Assembly (NCBI GenBank): GCA_964420285.1
Contig: CAYQTE010000045.1
Span: 1-38,272 of the forward strand
DNA length: 38,272 nucleotides
Source of the DNA: CAYQTE01 sp964420285
GTDB taxonomy: Bacteria > Planctomycetota > Phycisphaerae > Tepidisphaerales > Tepidisphaeraceae
Reading direction: 5' to 3'
Under the pieces are notes generated by a model. That model was not told the DNA's origin. It ran no database searches and was given only the letters and a program-made list of their open reading frames with translations. A program made the position numbers and the translations under genes. Of this stretch, positions 31,222-38,272 are shown piece after piece (positions within the stretch are counted from its first letter, which is position 1; each line of letters begins with the position of its first letter).

Positions 31222-34200
31222 CAGTCGTTTGCCCAGCGCACGCGCCCCAACGGATCAATCGTTATTTTCCGGGCCTGCTTGTCGAGCGAATCGGGCGTGG
31301 CTGACAGCTTCTGTGCTCGACTATCACCCGAGTCCCGTCGGGCGTCCGTGTGCTCCGTAAAAATCATCTGCTGCGTCGTCGATGCGGCGGTTTTGAATTG
31401 AGCGATGCGCATCTTGCCCTTGAAGACGGCCGAAATGAGCTCGCCTCGGCTCAGCGACATGACGAATCTCGCATCCGGCCTGTCTGGATGCGCACGCGAG
31501 ATGACCGGCTTTCGCTCCCTAATCCGATCCACGGCTTCCAGCATCGTGACGAAAACGGCGTCTCGCTTCTTCTTCCCATTTTCGGTGTACTCAAAAATGC
31601 AGAGATGGTGGGTCGAACCCGGTTTGACGTACGCGCCTTCGCGAATCGGGCGAATGGTTTCGTCTCGCTTCACCAGCGTAACCTTTTTCACTGGGATCCC
31701 CGATTTCATCAAAAGGGGTTTGGCCCAGACCTCTTTGGGGATTCCGCCGGCCGACTTCTTTCCGGGCGTCACGCCGAACTCGGCAAGCCGGCCGAGGACG
31801 AGATTCTTGATCGTTGGATCGTCGGCGCGAATATCCTCGACCATCGCCTGCGTAAGGGACTCAAGCGGTTTACGCACCACAAATTCGCCCGGCCGCTGCA
31901 CAATCTCCCCGCGGACGTTCTTTTCTCGCACCGGCCCGTAAATGGTCTCTTCGTGCAGGGCGCCGGTCACTTTCCGCTGGACACGGTGGCTCACATTGAT
32001 CGCCTTCACCGATTCGACGACCGAGTTTCTGAAATTATCCCACGGGAGTATTTCCGCCCCCGCTTCGCCGGTCTTATACATCCTGGACAGCTTCTGCAGC
32101 CGGCTTTGATCAGTCAGCGCCACCACGATTGCGTCAATCGCATGGTGGCGATGGTCGGCGCGGTTCTTTTCGCCCGGCCGTAAATCGGCCTGCGCCGCCC
32201 ACGCCGGGCTGTCGGTTAATTCGCTGAGGATCGTTTCAATTCCCCATAGATGCCTGAGCTCGGCGGTGTATGTGCCCTTCCCGCCAAGCACATGGTGCGG
32301 CTTCTCGACGAGGCACCGCAAATAGTCGGCGGCAGCGCGGGTGATGTACGCTGTGTCAACCAATTGGCGCGCGGCGAATTCGTCCGTGTCGATCTTCTCC
32401 TGCGTAAACCGCGCCCGCTTGCGGAAGGGCAAGGACCGAATCCGCTGCTTGAGCGCTTCGTAGTCCTCCGGCCTTCCGTTCAGCCACTCGTAGGGCGTCC
32501 GGTCTCCCTTTTCGTGGTTCACGTCGCGGAAGCAAACGACTCTGTTCATGAATGAGTCGTCAAGCGAGCGCCAGCGCGGAAGGATATGGTCAACGTCCAC
32601 CTCACCGGCCAGCAACTGCGTGAGGCTCATACTCCTGCCGCTATAGACGCATTTGCCGCCCTGTTGTTCCCACAGGAGATATTTGTCGATGAGATCGCGC
32701 GAGAGTTTTTGCCCCGGCGACTCCGCCCTGATCGCATCGGCGGCCCGCGCGCGTTCGTCCTCGCGCTCGCGAATCTTCTTGTTGTATTCGCTTCGGTCAT
32801 TCGGCCCCATTTTGATGCTGCGGGCCAATTCGATGTGGATGCGGTCCGGCTTGCCGTACTCGCGGATGATCGCGTTGACTACCCGGCGTAATTCAAAGAG
32901 CGTGTTGCGCACAACGGGATTCGGCAAATCGGGAGGCTCCGGCAGCGCGTCCAGTTGTTTGTGGGCGCGTTGGTCCGGGCGCAAATACCCGGCCAGAGTC
33001 AGCGCGCAGGGCGTGCCGTCGTCCGTCATCAGCAGCAGTCCCTTTTCCATGTGCGGGACGAGCTTTTCCAGGGCTTTGCGCGAAAGGCTCCCGTACCCCG
33101 CAGGGAGATTTACTGCAATCAGTTCATCGGCCTGCTCGGGTGCAAGCCCCCATTTTCGGACCGCGACATCCTTGATCATTTCGTCCGTGTTCCGCGGATT
33201 GATGATGGTGCGGACGACCTCGTCCCTGCGGCTTTCCGGCAGATCCCACCACCCCTTGCCAAACGGCGATTCCTTTGCCATCAGGTAGTCGACCAGGTGC
33301 CCCTTGAGCTTGGATCGCTCACCCTCTTCGAGATTGAACCGGACAGCCTGCGGAAAATTGAGTTTCTTGCGCACCTGGTCGAACGTCATTTCCTTTGACG
33401 TCGCAAGATGGTCGAGAAGAATTGCTCGCTGATCGGAATCAAGCGCGCAGACACGCCCAGTTTCGGGGTCGATGTACTTCAGGTTGTTGACCTCTGACAG
33501 CAGGCGATATCGCTGCGCGATCCGATCCGCCTTAGGCGCGCGGCGTTCTTTGGGCTCGTATTCGCACATGCCGATCATGCTTGCCGGCCAATAAAGATTC
33601 CTTTGCCCGAAGATCGCACCGCCCTTCCACCACGTTGCGCTGCCCGCCGGCTCGTCGTTGTCGAGCATCTTCCTGAGGTTGTCCGTCAGCAAAGACGGGT
33701 GATGCGCTTTCTGCGCCTCCCAGAGAAGACCGAACTCCTTGCGCAGCATTTCTCGCCGCGTATGCCGATTGCGAACCCGGATAAGCGGTCTTTCTCCCGG
33801 CTTGGCGACCAGCGAGGCCAAATGCTCGCCGAGCGTGCGGTGGCCGGCGCTTTGGATTTCGTTTTCCAGCTCGCTGATTTCGTTCAGCATTTCGCTGGTT
33901 TCCTTGGCCTTCGCTTTGTCGGATTTGCTATTGGAGAGGAAGCCACGCCGCGCGGCGAGGTGCAGCAAGACCCGCCCGAACTCGTATGCGGCTAACGCTT
34001 GGTCCAAGCCCTTCGCGCGAAGCGGGTATGGGTCGAGCGAACAAACCGCCGCCTGCTGCGCCGAGTCGGCGGGAAGCAACCCTTTGGCCGCCAGCAGCTT
34101 GCGAAGCTCCCGCTTGCGGCGGGCCCGGCGGGCGATCTGCCTGCGCATGCCGCGCTTGACACGGCGCTCCTGCGTTCGGGATTTCTCCTTTGCGGTGTCG

Positions 34201-34319
34201 AAGGCATCGACGCCCTCAGGAAAGACGCGAACGCCCGAGGCGATTATCCGGCGTTCCTCTGTTTCGATCAGCGCCCAGCCGATTGAATTCGGCCCCATGT
34301 CCAGCCCTAGCGAAATCAA
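31221..34319 (-). CDS. cas9: Cas9 endonuclease, compact type II-C
   Basis: About 1032 aa. RuvC-I ISLGLDMGPNSIGWAL (Asp7), Arg-rich bridge helix (RRVKRGMRRQIARRARRKRE, about 52-71), recognition lobe about 75-470, RuvC-II RIHIELARSIK (Glu497), HNH domain with VDVDHILPRWRSLDDSFMNR (His578) and DVNHEKGDRTPYEWL, RuvC-III HHAIDAIVVALT (Asp729), then the PAM-interacting C-terminus. All nuclease residues are present, so it should be active. I set the start at the TTG at 34319, which has GGGAGG 5 bases upstream and begins just before RuvC-I; the in-frame stretch up to 34769 runs back through the tracrRNA and intergenic repeats and is not coding. It is first in the cas9-cas1-cas2 operon. Confidence 0.97.
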   Translation of the reverse strand: MISLGLDMGPNSIGWALIETEERRIIASGVRVFPEGVDAFDTAKEKSRTQERRVKRGMRRQIARRARRKRELRKLLAAKGLLPADSAQQAAVCSLDPYPLRAKGLDQALAAYEFGRVLLHLAARRGFLSNSKSDKAKAKETSEMLNEISELENEIQSAGHRTLGEHLASLVAKPGERPLIRVRNRHTRREMLRKEFGLLWEAQKAHHPSLLTDNLRKMLDNDEPAGSATWWKGGAIFGQRNLYWPASMIGMCEYEPKERRAPKADRIAQRYRLLSEVNNLKYIDPETGRVCALDSDQRAILLDHLATSKEMTFDQVRKKLNFPQAVRFNLEEGERSKLKGHLVDYLMAKESPFGKGWWDLPESRRDEVVRTIINPRNTDEMIKDVAVRKWGLAPEQADELIAVNLPAGYGSLSRKALEKLVPHMEKGLLLMTDDGTPCALTLAGYLRPDQRAHKQLDALPEPPDLPNPVVRNTLFELRRVVNAIIREYGKPDRIHIELARSIKMGPNDRSEYNKKIREREDERARAADAIRAESPGQKLSRDLIDKYLLWEQQGGKCVYSGRSMSLTQLLAGEVDVDHILPRWRSLDDSFMNRVVCFRDVNHEKGDRTPYEWLNGRPEDYEALKQRIRSLPFRKRARFTQEKIDTDEFAARQLVDTAYITRAAADYLRCLVEKPHHVLGGKGTYTAELRHLWGIETILSELTDSPAWAAQADLRPGEKNRADHRHHAIDAIVVALTDQSRLQKLSRMYKTGEAGAEILPWDNFRNSVVESVKAINVSHRVQRKVTGALHEETIYGPVREKNVRGEIVQRPGEFVVRKPLESLTQAMVEDIRADDPTIKNLVLGRLAEFGVTPGKKSAGGIPKEVWAKPLLMKSGIPVKKVTLVKRDETIRPIREGAYVKPGSTHHLCIFEYTENGKKKRDAVFVTMLEAVDRIRERKPVISRAHPDRPDARFVMSLSRGELISAVFKGKMRIAQFKTAASTTQQMIFTEHTDARRDSGDSRAQKLSATPDSLDKQARKITIDPLGRVRWAND

Positions 34320-34342
34320 TTCTGCCTCCCTGTAAAAACTGC

Positions 34343-34370
34343 TTGACTTGGCTGCCAATATAGCGATATT
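34343..34370 (+). promoter_or_regulatory. tracrRNA promoter
   Basis: TTGACT (34343-34348), a 16-base spacer and GATATT (34365-34370) on the plus strand. The predicted start, about 7 bases on, coincides with the first base of the anti-repeat (34377), which supports the call independently. Confidence 0.65.
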
Positions 34371-34372
34371 GG
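34355..34372. promoter_or_regulatory. Perfect palindrome in the cas9/tracrRNA control region
   Basis: CCAATAT and ATATTGG, separated by AGCG, form a perfect inverted repeat (7-bp arms). It covers the tracrRNA -10 and lies 36-53 bases upstream of the cas9 start, where the cas9 promoter must be. Its position suits an operator acting on both transcripts, or it is simply two opposed, overlapping -10 regions. Confidence 0.6.
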
Positions 34373-34376
34373 TCGT

Positions 34377-34488
34377 GTCTATCCAATCCCGTCCTGCGAG
34401 ACTTTTCGCAACAAGACGAAAGATTCGCAGGCAATGCTCCACGGAGCAACCGAATGCCATCATCGCAAGGTGAGGGCATTCTTTTTTT
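34377..34488 (+). ncRNA. tracrRNA
   Basis: Anti-repeat at 34377-34412: its first 20 bases are exactly complementary to the 3' part of the repeat and its last six (CGCAAC) to the repeat's 5' GTTGCG, with a mismatched bulge between them, as in Cas9 guide duplexes. Downstream are a small hairpin (CGAA-AGA-TTCG, 34417-34427), a second (TGCTC-CACG-GAGCA, 34435-34448) and the terminator hairpin. Predicted length is about 112 bases. It is transcribed divergently from cas9, 58 bases from its start codon. Sequence and structure are seen; expression is not shown. Confidence 0.93.
34452..34488 (+). terminator. tracrRNA intrinsic terminator
   Basis: GAATGCC (34452-34458) pairs with GGCATTC (34475-34481) and is directly followed by seven T (34482-34488). 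Confidence 0.9.
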
Positions 34489-35009
34489 GCGCCCTTTGCG
34501 GGGGAGCGTAAGCGCCAGAAATCCGCGAAATTTTTCTGTTGCAGAGAATCAACTGTTAGGGTATTGTTCGACGTGGCAATGGGCAAGGCGCAGTGGATCA
34601 TGGAAAACAAGCCACCGGCGAACCGCGAACTTGCCTTATCCATTTTAACCCCCCCCTCCCCCCCCTCCGGGCCATTCGGGGACATTCGGGACACCCACCC
34701 CACCCCCCCTCCGGGGCATTCGGGGACATCCGGGGACATGGAATGCAATTGATAATTTACGGTGGACACAGCTTGGCCGAACTGGCGCGCCCAGATTCGA
34801 CTCGGCCGGACCGAGTTCAGACTTTTTCAGCACATCTTCGAACTTTTTCGAGACATTTGGGGCGTTTTTTCGTCGCAGTTGGGAGGCGAAACCGCGATAT
34901 CCGGCTGGAAACGAGGGTGGGGCAAGGTGCGGATCGCGGCGCGATTGGGACGTAACTACCGGCCGGACAGTGCGTTAAGTGGGGAACACGTCGCGCGGTG
35001 GGCAAATCC
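34489..35009. other. Intergenic region beyond the tracrRNA
   Basis: About 520 bases with no gene I can support. It contains the direct repeats at 34661-34738. The rest has no recognisable element; the open frames have no family features or credible starts. Confidence 0.5.
34661..34738. repeat. Two direct copies of a 33-34-base GC-skewed repeat
   Basis: Copy one (34661-34693) and copy two (34705-34738) both begin CCCCCTCCGGG and continue with CATTCGGGGACAT followed by a second CGGG(G)ACA. They differ by two substitutions and one indel. An internal CATTCGGGGA-type subrepeat is also present. C-runs flank both copies. Confidence 0.7.
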
Positions 35010-36329
35010 TCACGCGGCCAGCGAACGGGGGGAGTCGTCGATGTCGATGATCCCGGCGGTCTCTGGCTCGGCCTGCACGTTCATCGCCCGCGCCACAAGC
35101 TGGGTCGCAAGGAGGGTCAGCACAACCGTCGTCGGCTGCATGTTCGTCGCGTTGGCGATGGGAATCGCCACGAACGCAACGATGTACAGGGCCGCTAACG
35201 TCAGCGGCAGGCGGCGATTGGGCAGAGGCAATCGCAGAGCGTCGGCGGCGAGCAGCGTGGCCGGAACCGCAAGCAGCAAGAGGTCGTAATCAAAATAGAA
35301 CGGCATCAGGAGCGGCGAGCAGACCAGCGAGGCGGCGATGAAACGATCCAAAGCGCCGTCGGCCAATGAATGCCGGAATTGATACAGCCGCACCGCGCAC
35401 CACAAGAGAGCGGCCGACAGGGGGATTTCGATCAGCAGCCAGAGAGTTCTTGTCAATGGCGAGATGGGGCCGATCAGGTGGCCTTGTGCGGCCAGGCGGA
35501 AATACGCCAGCAAGGTCACGTGACGTTGCCAGAAATAGTCTTTCTGGGTCTGGAGGAAGTTCAGACCGGCCGGCACCTGATGGAGAAACGGGCCGATGGT
35601 GCCGGGCAGCATGAGGAGATTAGCGGATAATAGCGTGCTGCCGGTGATGGCCAGGCCGATCAATGCCCGCGGGCCGAGCGACAGAACCAGGGCCGCGGCG
35701 ACGATGGCGCCGAGCTGCGGTTTGTACATGAGGAAGCCGCCGACCAGCCCGGCCGCGATCGCGCGACGCTGCCGCCAGAATGCCACTGTGCCGCTGACGA
35801 TCAGCAGGGAGAACATGCTGTTTTGTCCGTGGCAAAACGCCTGAATGCACGGCCAGGAGCAGATGATCAGCACCGGAACCAGGCCGCGCGTCTTGAGCGT
35901 ATCCAGGCGATCGGCCGGATCGGACGCCGGCAGAAACCGGCAGAGAATGAGCACCGAACCCGCCAAGGCCAGGGCGCTGGCGATCCACCAGACATCCAGG
36001 GCGTGTGGAAAGGACAAGGCCGACAGCGGCGCCATGGGAATCGCCGCGAATGGCGGATTCCACCACGGCGCCGAGCGATCGCCGATGTCCAGGCCGGCGG
36101 TGGCAGCGACGTGGTGCTCGAAATCGCGGACGGCGGAGATGTCGTAGAGTTTGTCGGCCCGGCCGGTGCGGACGAAGGTGCCGGCGGTGTAAAAGGCGAG
36201 GAAATCCTGGCCGAGCATGCCGCGCGTGATGGCGCGATCGGGCGGCAACAGCATTTCGAGGATCAACACGCCGCTGAATGCGACAAGCAGAATGCCGGAG
36301 AGTTCCCACAATCGGCGGCGCAAGGGCAC
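35010..36329 (-). CDS. GT87/DUF2029-type polyprenol-phosphate-linked glycosyltransferase
   Basis: 439 aa, about ten hydrophobic segments. It shows the family pattern of an early soluble loop carrying acidic residues after the first helix (GQDFLAFYTAGTFVRTGRAD, KLYDISAVRDFEHH), then PPFAAIPMAPLSALSFPHAL, and a GLVGGFLMYKPQLGAIVAAA segment typical of GT87. Such enzymes use lipid-linked sugars at the outer face of the inner membrane; acceptor unknown. Start is GTG at 36329. It lies 84 bases downstream of the alpha/beta hydrolase gene on the same strand. Confidence 0.82.
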   Translation of the reverse strand: MPLRRRLWELSGILLVAFSGVLILEMLLPPDRAITRGMLGQDFLAFYTAGTFVRTGRADKLYDISAVRDFEHHVAATAGLDIGDRSAPWWNPPFAAIPMAPLSALSFPHALDVWWIASALALAGSVLILCRFLPASDPADRLDTLKTRGLVPVLIICSWPCIQAFCHGQNSMFSLLIVSGTVAFWRQRRAIAAGLVGGFLMYKPQLGAIVAAALVLSLGPRALIGLAITGSTLLSANLLMLPGTIGPFLHQVPAGLNFLQTQKDYFWQRHVTLLAYFRLAAQGHLIGPISPLTRTLWLLIEIPLSAALLWCAVRLYQFRHSLADGALDRFIAASLVCSPLLMPFYFDYDLLLLAVPATLLAADALRLPLPNRRLPLTLAALYIVAFVAIPIANATNMQPTTVVLTLLATQLVARAMNVQAEPETAGIIDIDDSPRSLAA

Positions 36330-36413
36330 GCGGGCCGGCCGGTGCGGCGACGGGGCATCGGATTGATTCAGCGGCGGCTCGATGAATGACTTATCGGCAT
36401 GCGCAGGGTGGCA

Positions 36414-37385
36414 TCATAGCGGCGGCAAATTATCGGACGGCTGGCTCGTGGCGGGCGATTGGGAATGGGCGGGATCGCCGTTCATGAAGCCCTTGAGTTT
36501 GGCCCAGAGCGCATCGCCGCCCTGCTCGAAGATGGAGTTGTGTTCGGCGCCGGGGATCTTGATGACCGTGACGCTCGGTGAGCCGGTGGCGGCGGCGGCG
36601 AGCTTGTCCTGCATGAACGGCGGGACAACCGAATCGGCCTGGCCGTGGACAAGGAAGATCGGGCAGTGAATCGATGGCAGTTTGGCGATGTTGTCGAACT
36701 TGTAGGAGAGGATCAGTTGCGTTGGGAACCAGGGCATGACGATGCGGCCCATATCGTGAAGGCTTGTGAAGGTGTCGTAGAGGGCCAGTTTCTCGACCGG
36801 CCGGCGCGAGGCCAGATCGACCGCGATGCCGCCGCCCAGCGACCAGCCGACGACATTGATACGGCCGGCGAAACCCCGTCGCAGCAGTTCGTCGTAGGCG
36901 GCGTCCGCCGCGCCGTAACATCCCGCCTCGCTGGCCGAGCCACCGCTGCTTCCGTAGCCGGGGTAATCGGGGATGATGACGTTCAATCCCATGCGGCGGA
37001 GGTGCCAGAGGACATTCTCGGAGTAGCGGGCGCAGGAGCCGTTGCCGTAGAAATAGATGACGGCCGGGCGCGCTGAAGGGCTGGCGATGGGCTGGCCGTT
37101 GGCGTCCAGCGCCGAGCCGAACCAAGCGGCGATGGGCGTGCCGTCGGGGAGTTTCAGGTGCAGCAATTCCGTGTCGCCCAGGGGCGTGATTTGCGTGTCG
37201 CTGGCCGGGAGAAAATGCGCGCCGGGAAAGACGATGAAGCTCTGGAACAATCGCACCAGTAACCCCAATCCGACATAAATGCAGACGATCCAGATGCCCA
37301 TTCGCCGCAGGCGCAGCCGCCACGGACGCGGCGTCTTGGGCGGCGGCGCTGGTGTGCCGACTGATGCTTGCCCGTTCGATTCCAT
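36414..37385 (-). CDS. Membrane-anchored alpha/beta hydrolase
   Basis: 323 aa. One N-terminal membrane helix (MGIWIVCIYVGLGLLVRLF), then an alpha/beta hydrolase: oxyanion region YFYGNGS, PDYPGYGSSGG, nucleophile elbow GWSLGGG (Ser182), FLVHGQADSVVP (Asp251) and EHNS (His282), a complete catalytic triad of the Bem46/ABHD13-like type. Substrate unknown. I place the start at ATG 37385, with GGAGG about 11 bases upstream; an ATG at 37436 would add 17 residues. Probably in an operon with the glycosyltransferase that follows. Confidence 0.88.
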   Translation of the reverse strand: MESNGQASVGTPAPPPKTPRPWRLRLRRMGIWIVCIYVGLGLLVRLFQSFIVFPGAHFLPASDTQITPLGDTELLHLKLPDGTPIAAWFGSALDANGQPIASPSARPAVIYFYGNGSCARYSENVLWHLRRMGLNVIIPDYPGYGSSGGSASEAGCYGAADAAYDELLRRGFAGRINVVGWSLGGGIAVDLASRRPVEKLALYDTFTSLHDMGRIVMPWFPTQLILSYKFDNIAKLPSIHCPIFLVHGQADSVVPPFMQDKLAAAATGSPSVTVIKIPGAEHNSIFEQGGDALWAKLKGFMNGDPAHSQSPATSQPSDNLPPL

Positions 37386-37884
37386 CGCCGCTGAAACCTC
37401 CGTCGCATCCCCTTCCGCGACCACCGCCGCCAGCATTGCCCGCGGATTATGCTACCTGATCCGGCCAATTCCAACCGAAAATCCCTTCCGTTGAAAATAA
37501 GGCGATCAAGAGGGCCGTGCCCGATTTCCCGCCGCGAACATCGCTGTGCCGGAAAGCCCCGGGGGTGACGGGGTGACAAGGTGACATCGTGAGGGTCTGC
37601 CCAGTGCTGCAAATATGTCCCCAAACGAGGTGCGACTCCGGCCCGCTCCCCGGCGAAAGCCGGGAGAACCATGAAAACCGCTCACGTCCGCCTTTCGTTC
37701 GCCCGTCACCGGAAAATTATGTGGCCGTCGGGAACTTTTCACCTCCGAGATCATCAAACCCTATGCCGAGCCTGAGCAGGGCCGAGTTCGAGCCGCCTTT
37801 GCCCGCGGCGGCGATCCAGATGACGCCCGCCGATTGACGCCGGAGGTGCGCATCGGCCGCAATAGCGGCCCTTTGGGAGTGAAT
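37386..37884. other. Intergenic region with a short tandem motif
   Basis: About 500 bases between divergent genes. It contains the GGTGAC motif repeated at 8-base steps (37564-37585) and no gene that I can support; open frames here lack family features. Confidence 0.45.
37564..37585. repeat. Three GGTGAC copies at 8-base intervals
   Basis: GGTGAC occurs at 37564, 37572 and 37580, with two-base separators. A short variable-number motif; function unknown. Confidence 0.5.
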
Positions 37885-38223
37885 ATGCGACTGCGAATTC
37901 TCTCCGTGGCGTTCTTGATATGGTCGGCGAGTTCCCTTGCCCAGACCACAGCGCCGGCGCCGCCGGGTGCGACGACGACGGCGACCCGCTCGATCAACGA
38001 GTATCAGGCATCGCCGTACCTGAGCGTCTCCGGCGGTGCAGAGATTTACCTCGGCCACGTCACCTCGAAGGGTCCGGTGCTCCGTCAGCAGAACCCGATC
38101 GAGGGGGGACTGCTGACGTTCACGATCGATCAATCGCTGCGTGGCGCTGCGACGGGCGCGATAATCCTTCCATACAGCTTCTTTCATGTTGTGGGTGAGT
38201 GGCACGGCTCCTCTAGTCCTTAA
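37885..38223 (+). CDS. Short secreted hypothetical protein, possibly truncated
   Basis: 112 aa. A signal peptide (MRLRILSVAFLIWSASSLAQ) is followed by a Thr/Ala/Pro linker and a short beta-rich part (SVSGGAEIYLGHVTSKGPVL, LLTFTIDQSLRGAATGAIIL). The start at 37885 has GGGAGT just upstream. The sequence stops shortly after a YSFFHVVGEWHG segment that looks like the middle of a domain, so it may be a truncated or frameshifted copy of a longer protein. Family not recognised. Confidence 0.5.
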   Translation: MRLRILSVAFLIWSASSLAQTTAPAPPGATTTATRSINEYQASPYLSVSGGAEIYLGHVTSKGPVLRQQNPIEGGLLTFTIDQSLRGAATGAIILPYSFFHVVGEWHGSSSP

Positions 38224-38272
38224 ACAAGCGAATCCCCCGATAGTCTGAATCGGTGGTAGTGCGGACGCAGCG

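Noticed and set aside
34377..34412. Isolated or decayed CRISPR repeat
   Set aside because: The differences are confined to the central bulge position, and it is followed by hairpins and a terminator, as expected for an anti-repeat.
34320..34769. N-terminal 150-residue extension of the Cas9 open frame
   Set aside because: It runs antisense through the tracrRNA and the GC-rich repeats and has no ribosome binding site near its start; the TTG at 34319 has one and begins directly before RuvC-I.

Overview
The window is G+C-rich bacterial DNA, most likely from a member of the Planctomycetota (Phycisphaerae-like). Evidence for this: a small basic protein of the Planctomycetes/Verrucomicrobia/Chlamydiae type (23326-23682), PEP-CTERM proteins with a CAAX-protease-related partner, an ECF sigma factor with a hydrophobic C-terminal extension, and secreted proteins with a DSF..REAA HEAT-like segment. 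The phylum call is inference from protein content; there is no rRNA in the window.

Layout. 1-2.9 kb: a pair of inverted REP-like repeats, an LPG-synthase/flippase-type membrane protein, a small orphan ORF and a RelE/XRE toxin-antitoxin pair. 2.95-9.0 kb (minus strand): a tight seven-gene operon for a type II secretion/pseudopilus-like machine (ATPase, ECF sigma factor, two GspF-like membrane proteins, three pilin-like proteins). 9.0-12.3 kb: a MITE-like inverted-repeat element, a degenerate receiver-domain protein and three secreted proteins with PEP-CTERM or PEP-CTERM-like tails. 12.5-15.2 kb: tRNA-Leu(UAA), higBA, an EamA-type transporter, a CPBP/CAAX-protease-related protein and lipB. 15.2-21.2 kb: four tandem paralogous secreted proteins of unknown function, followed by a formylglycine-generating-enzyme-like lipoprotein. 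22.2-27.9 kb: aminotransferase, small basic protein, ACT-domain protein, a secreted hypothetical protein, an ankyrin-repeat membrane protein, and rplM-rpsI.

28.2-34.5 kb: a complete type II-C CRISPR-Cas locus. A 24-repeat array lies on the plus strand and converges on the minus-strand genes cas9 (compact, about 1032 aa, TTG start), cas1 and cas2. Immediately upstream of cas9, on the opposite strand, I find an unannotated tracrRNA. It has an anti-repeat matching the array repeat, three hairpins, a T7 terminator, and a promoter whose -10 lies within a perfect 7-bp-arm palindrome shared with the cas9 upstream region. Together these elements are sufficient for spacer acquisition (Cas1-Cas2), guide formation (array plus tracrRNA) and interference (Cas9). 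35.0-38.2 kb: a GT87-type glycosyltransferase, an alpha/beta hydrolase and a short secreted protein.

Most noteworthy: the tracrRNA/cas9 divergent control region, a 28-bp-arm inverted repeat just outside the array, the four-paralogue secreted family, the sigma factor inside the pseudopilus operon, several genes with a -10 box placed so that the mRNA would be leaderless, and three families of dispersed palindromic repeats.
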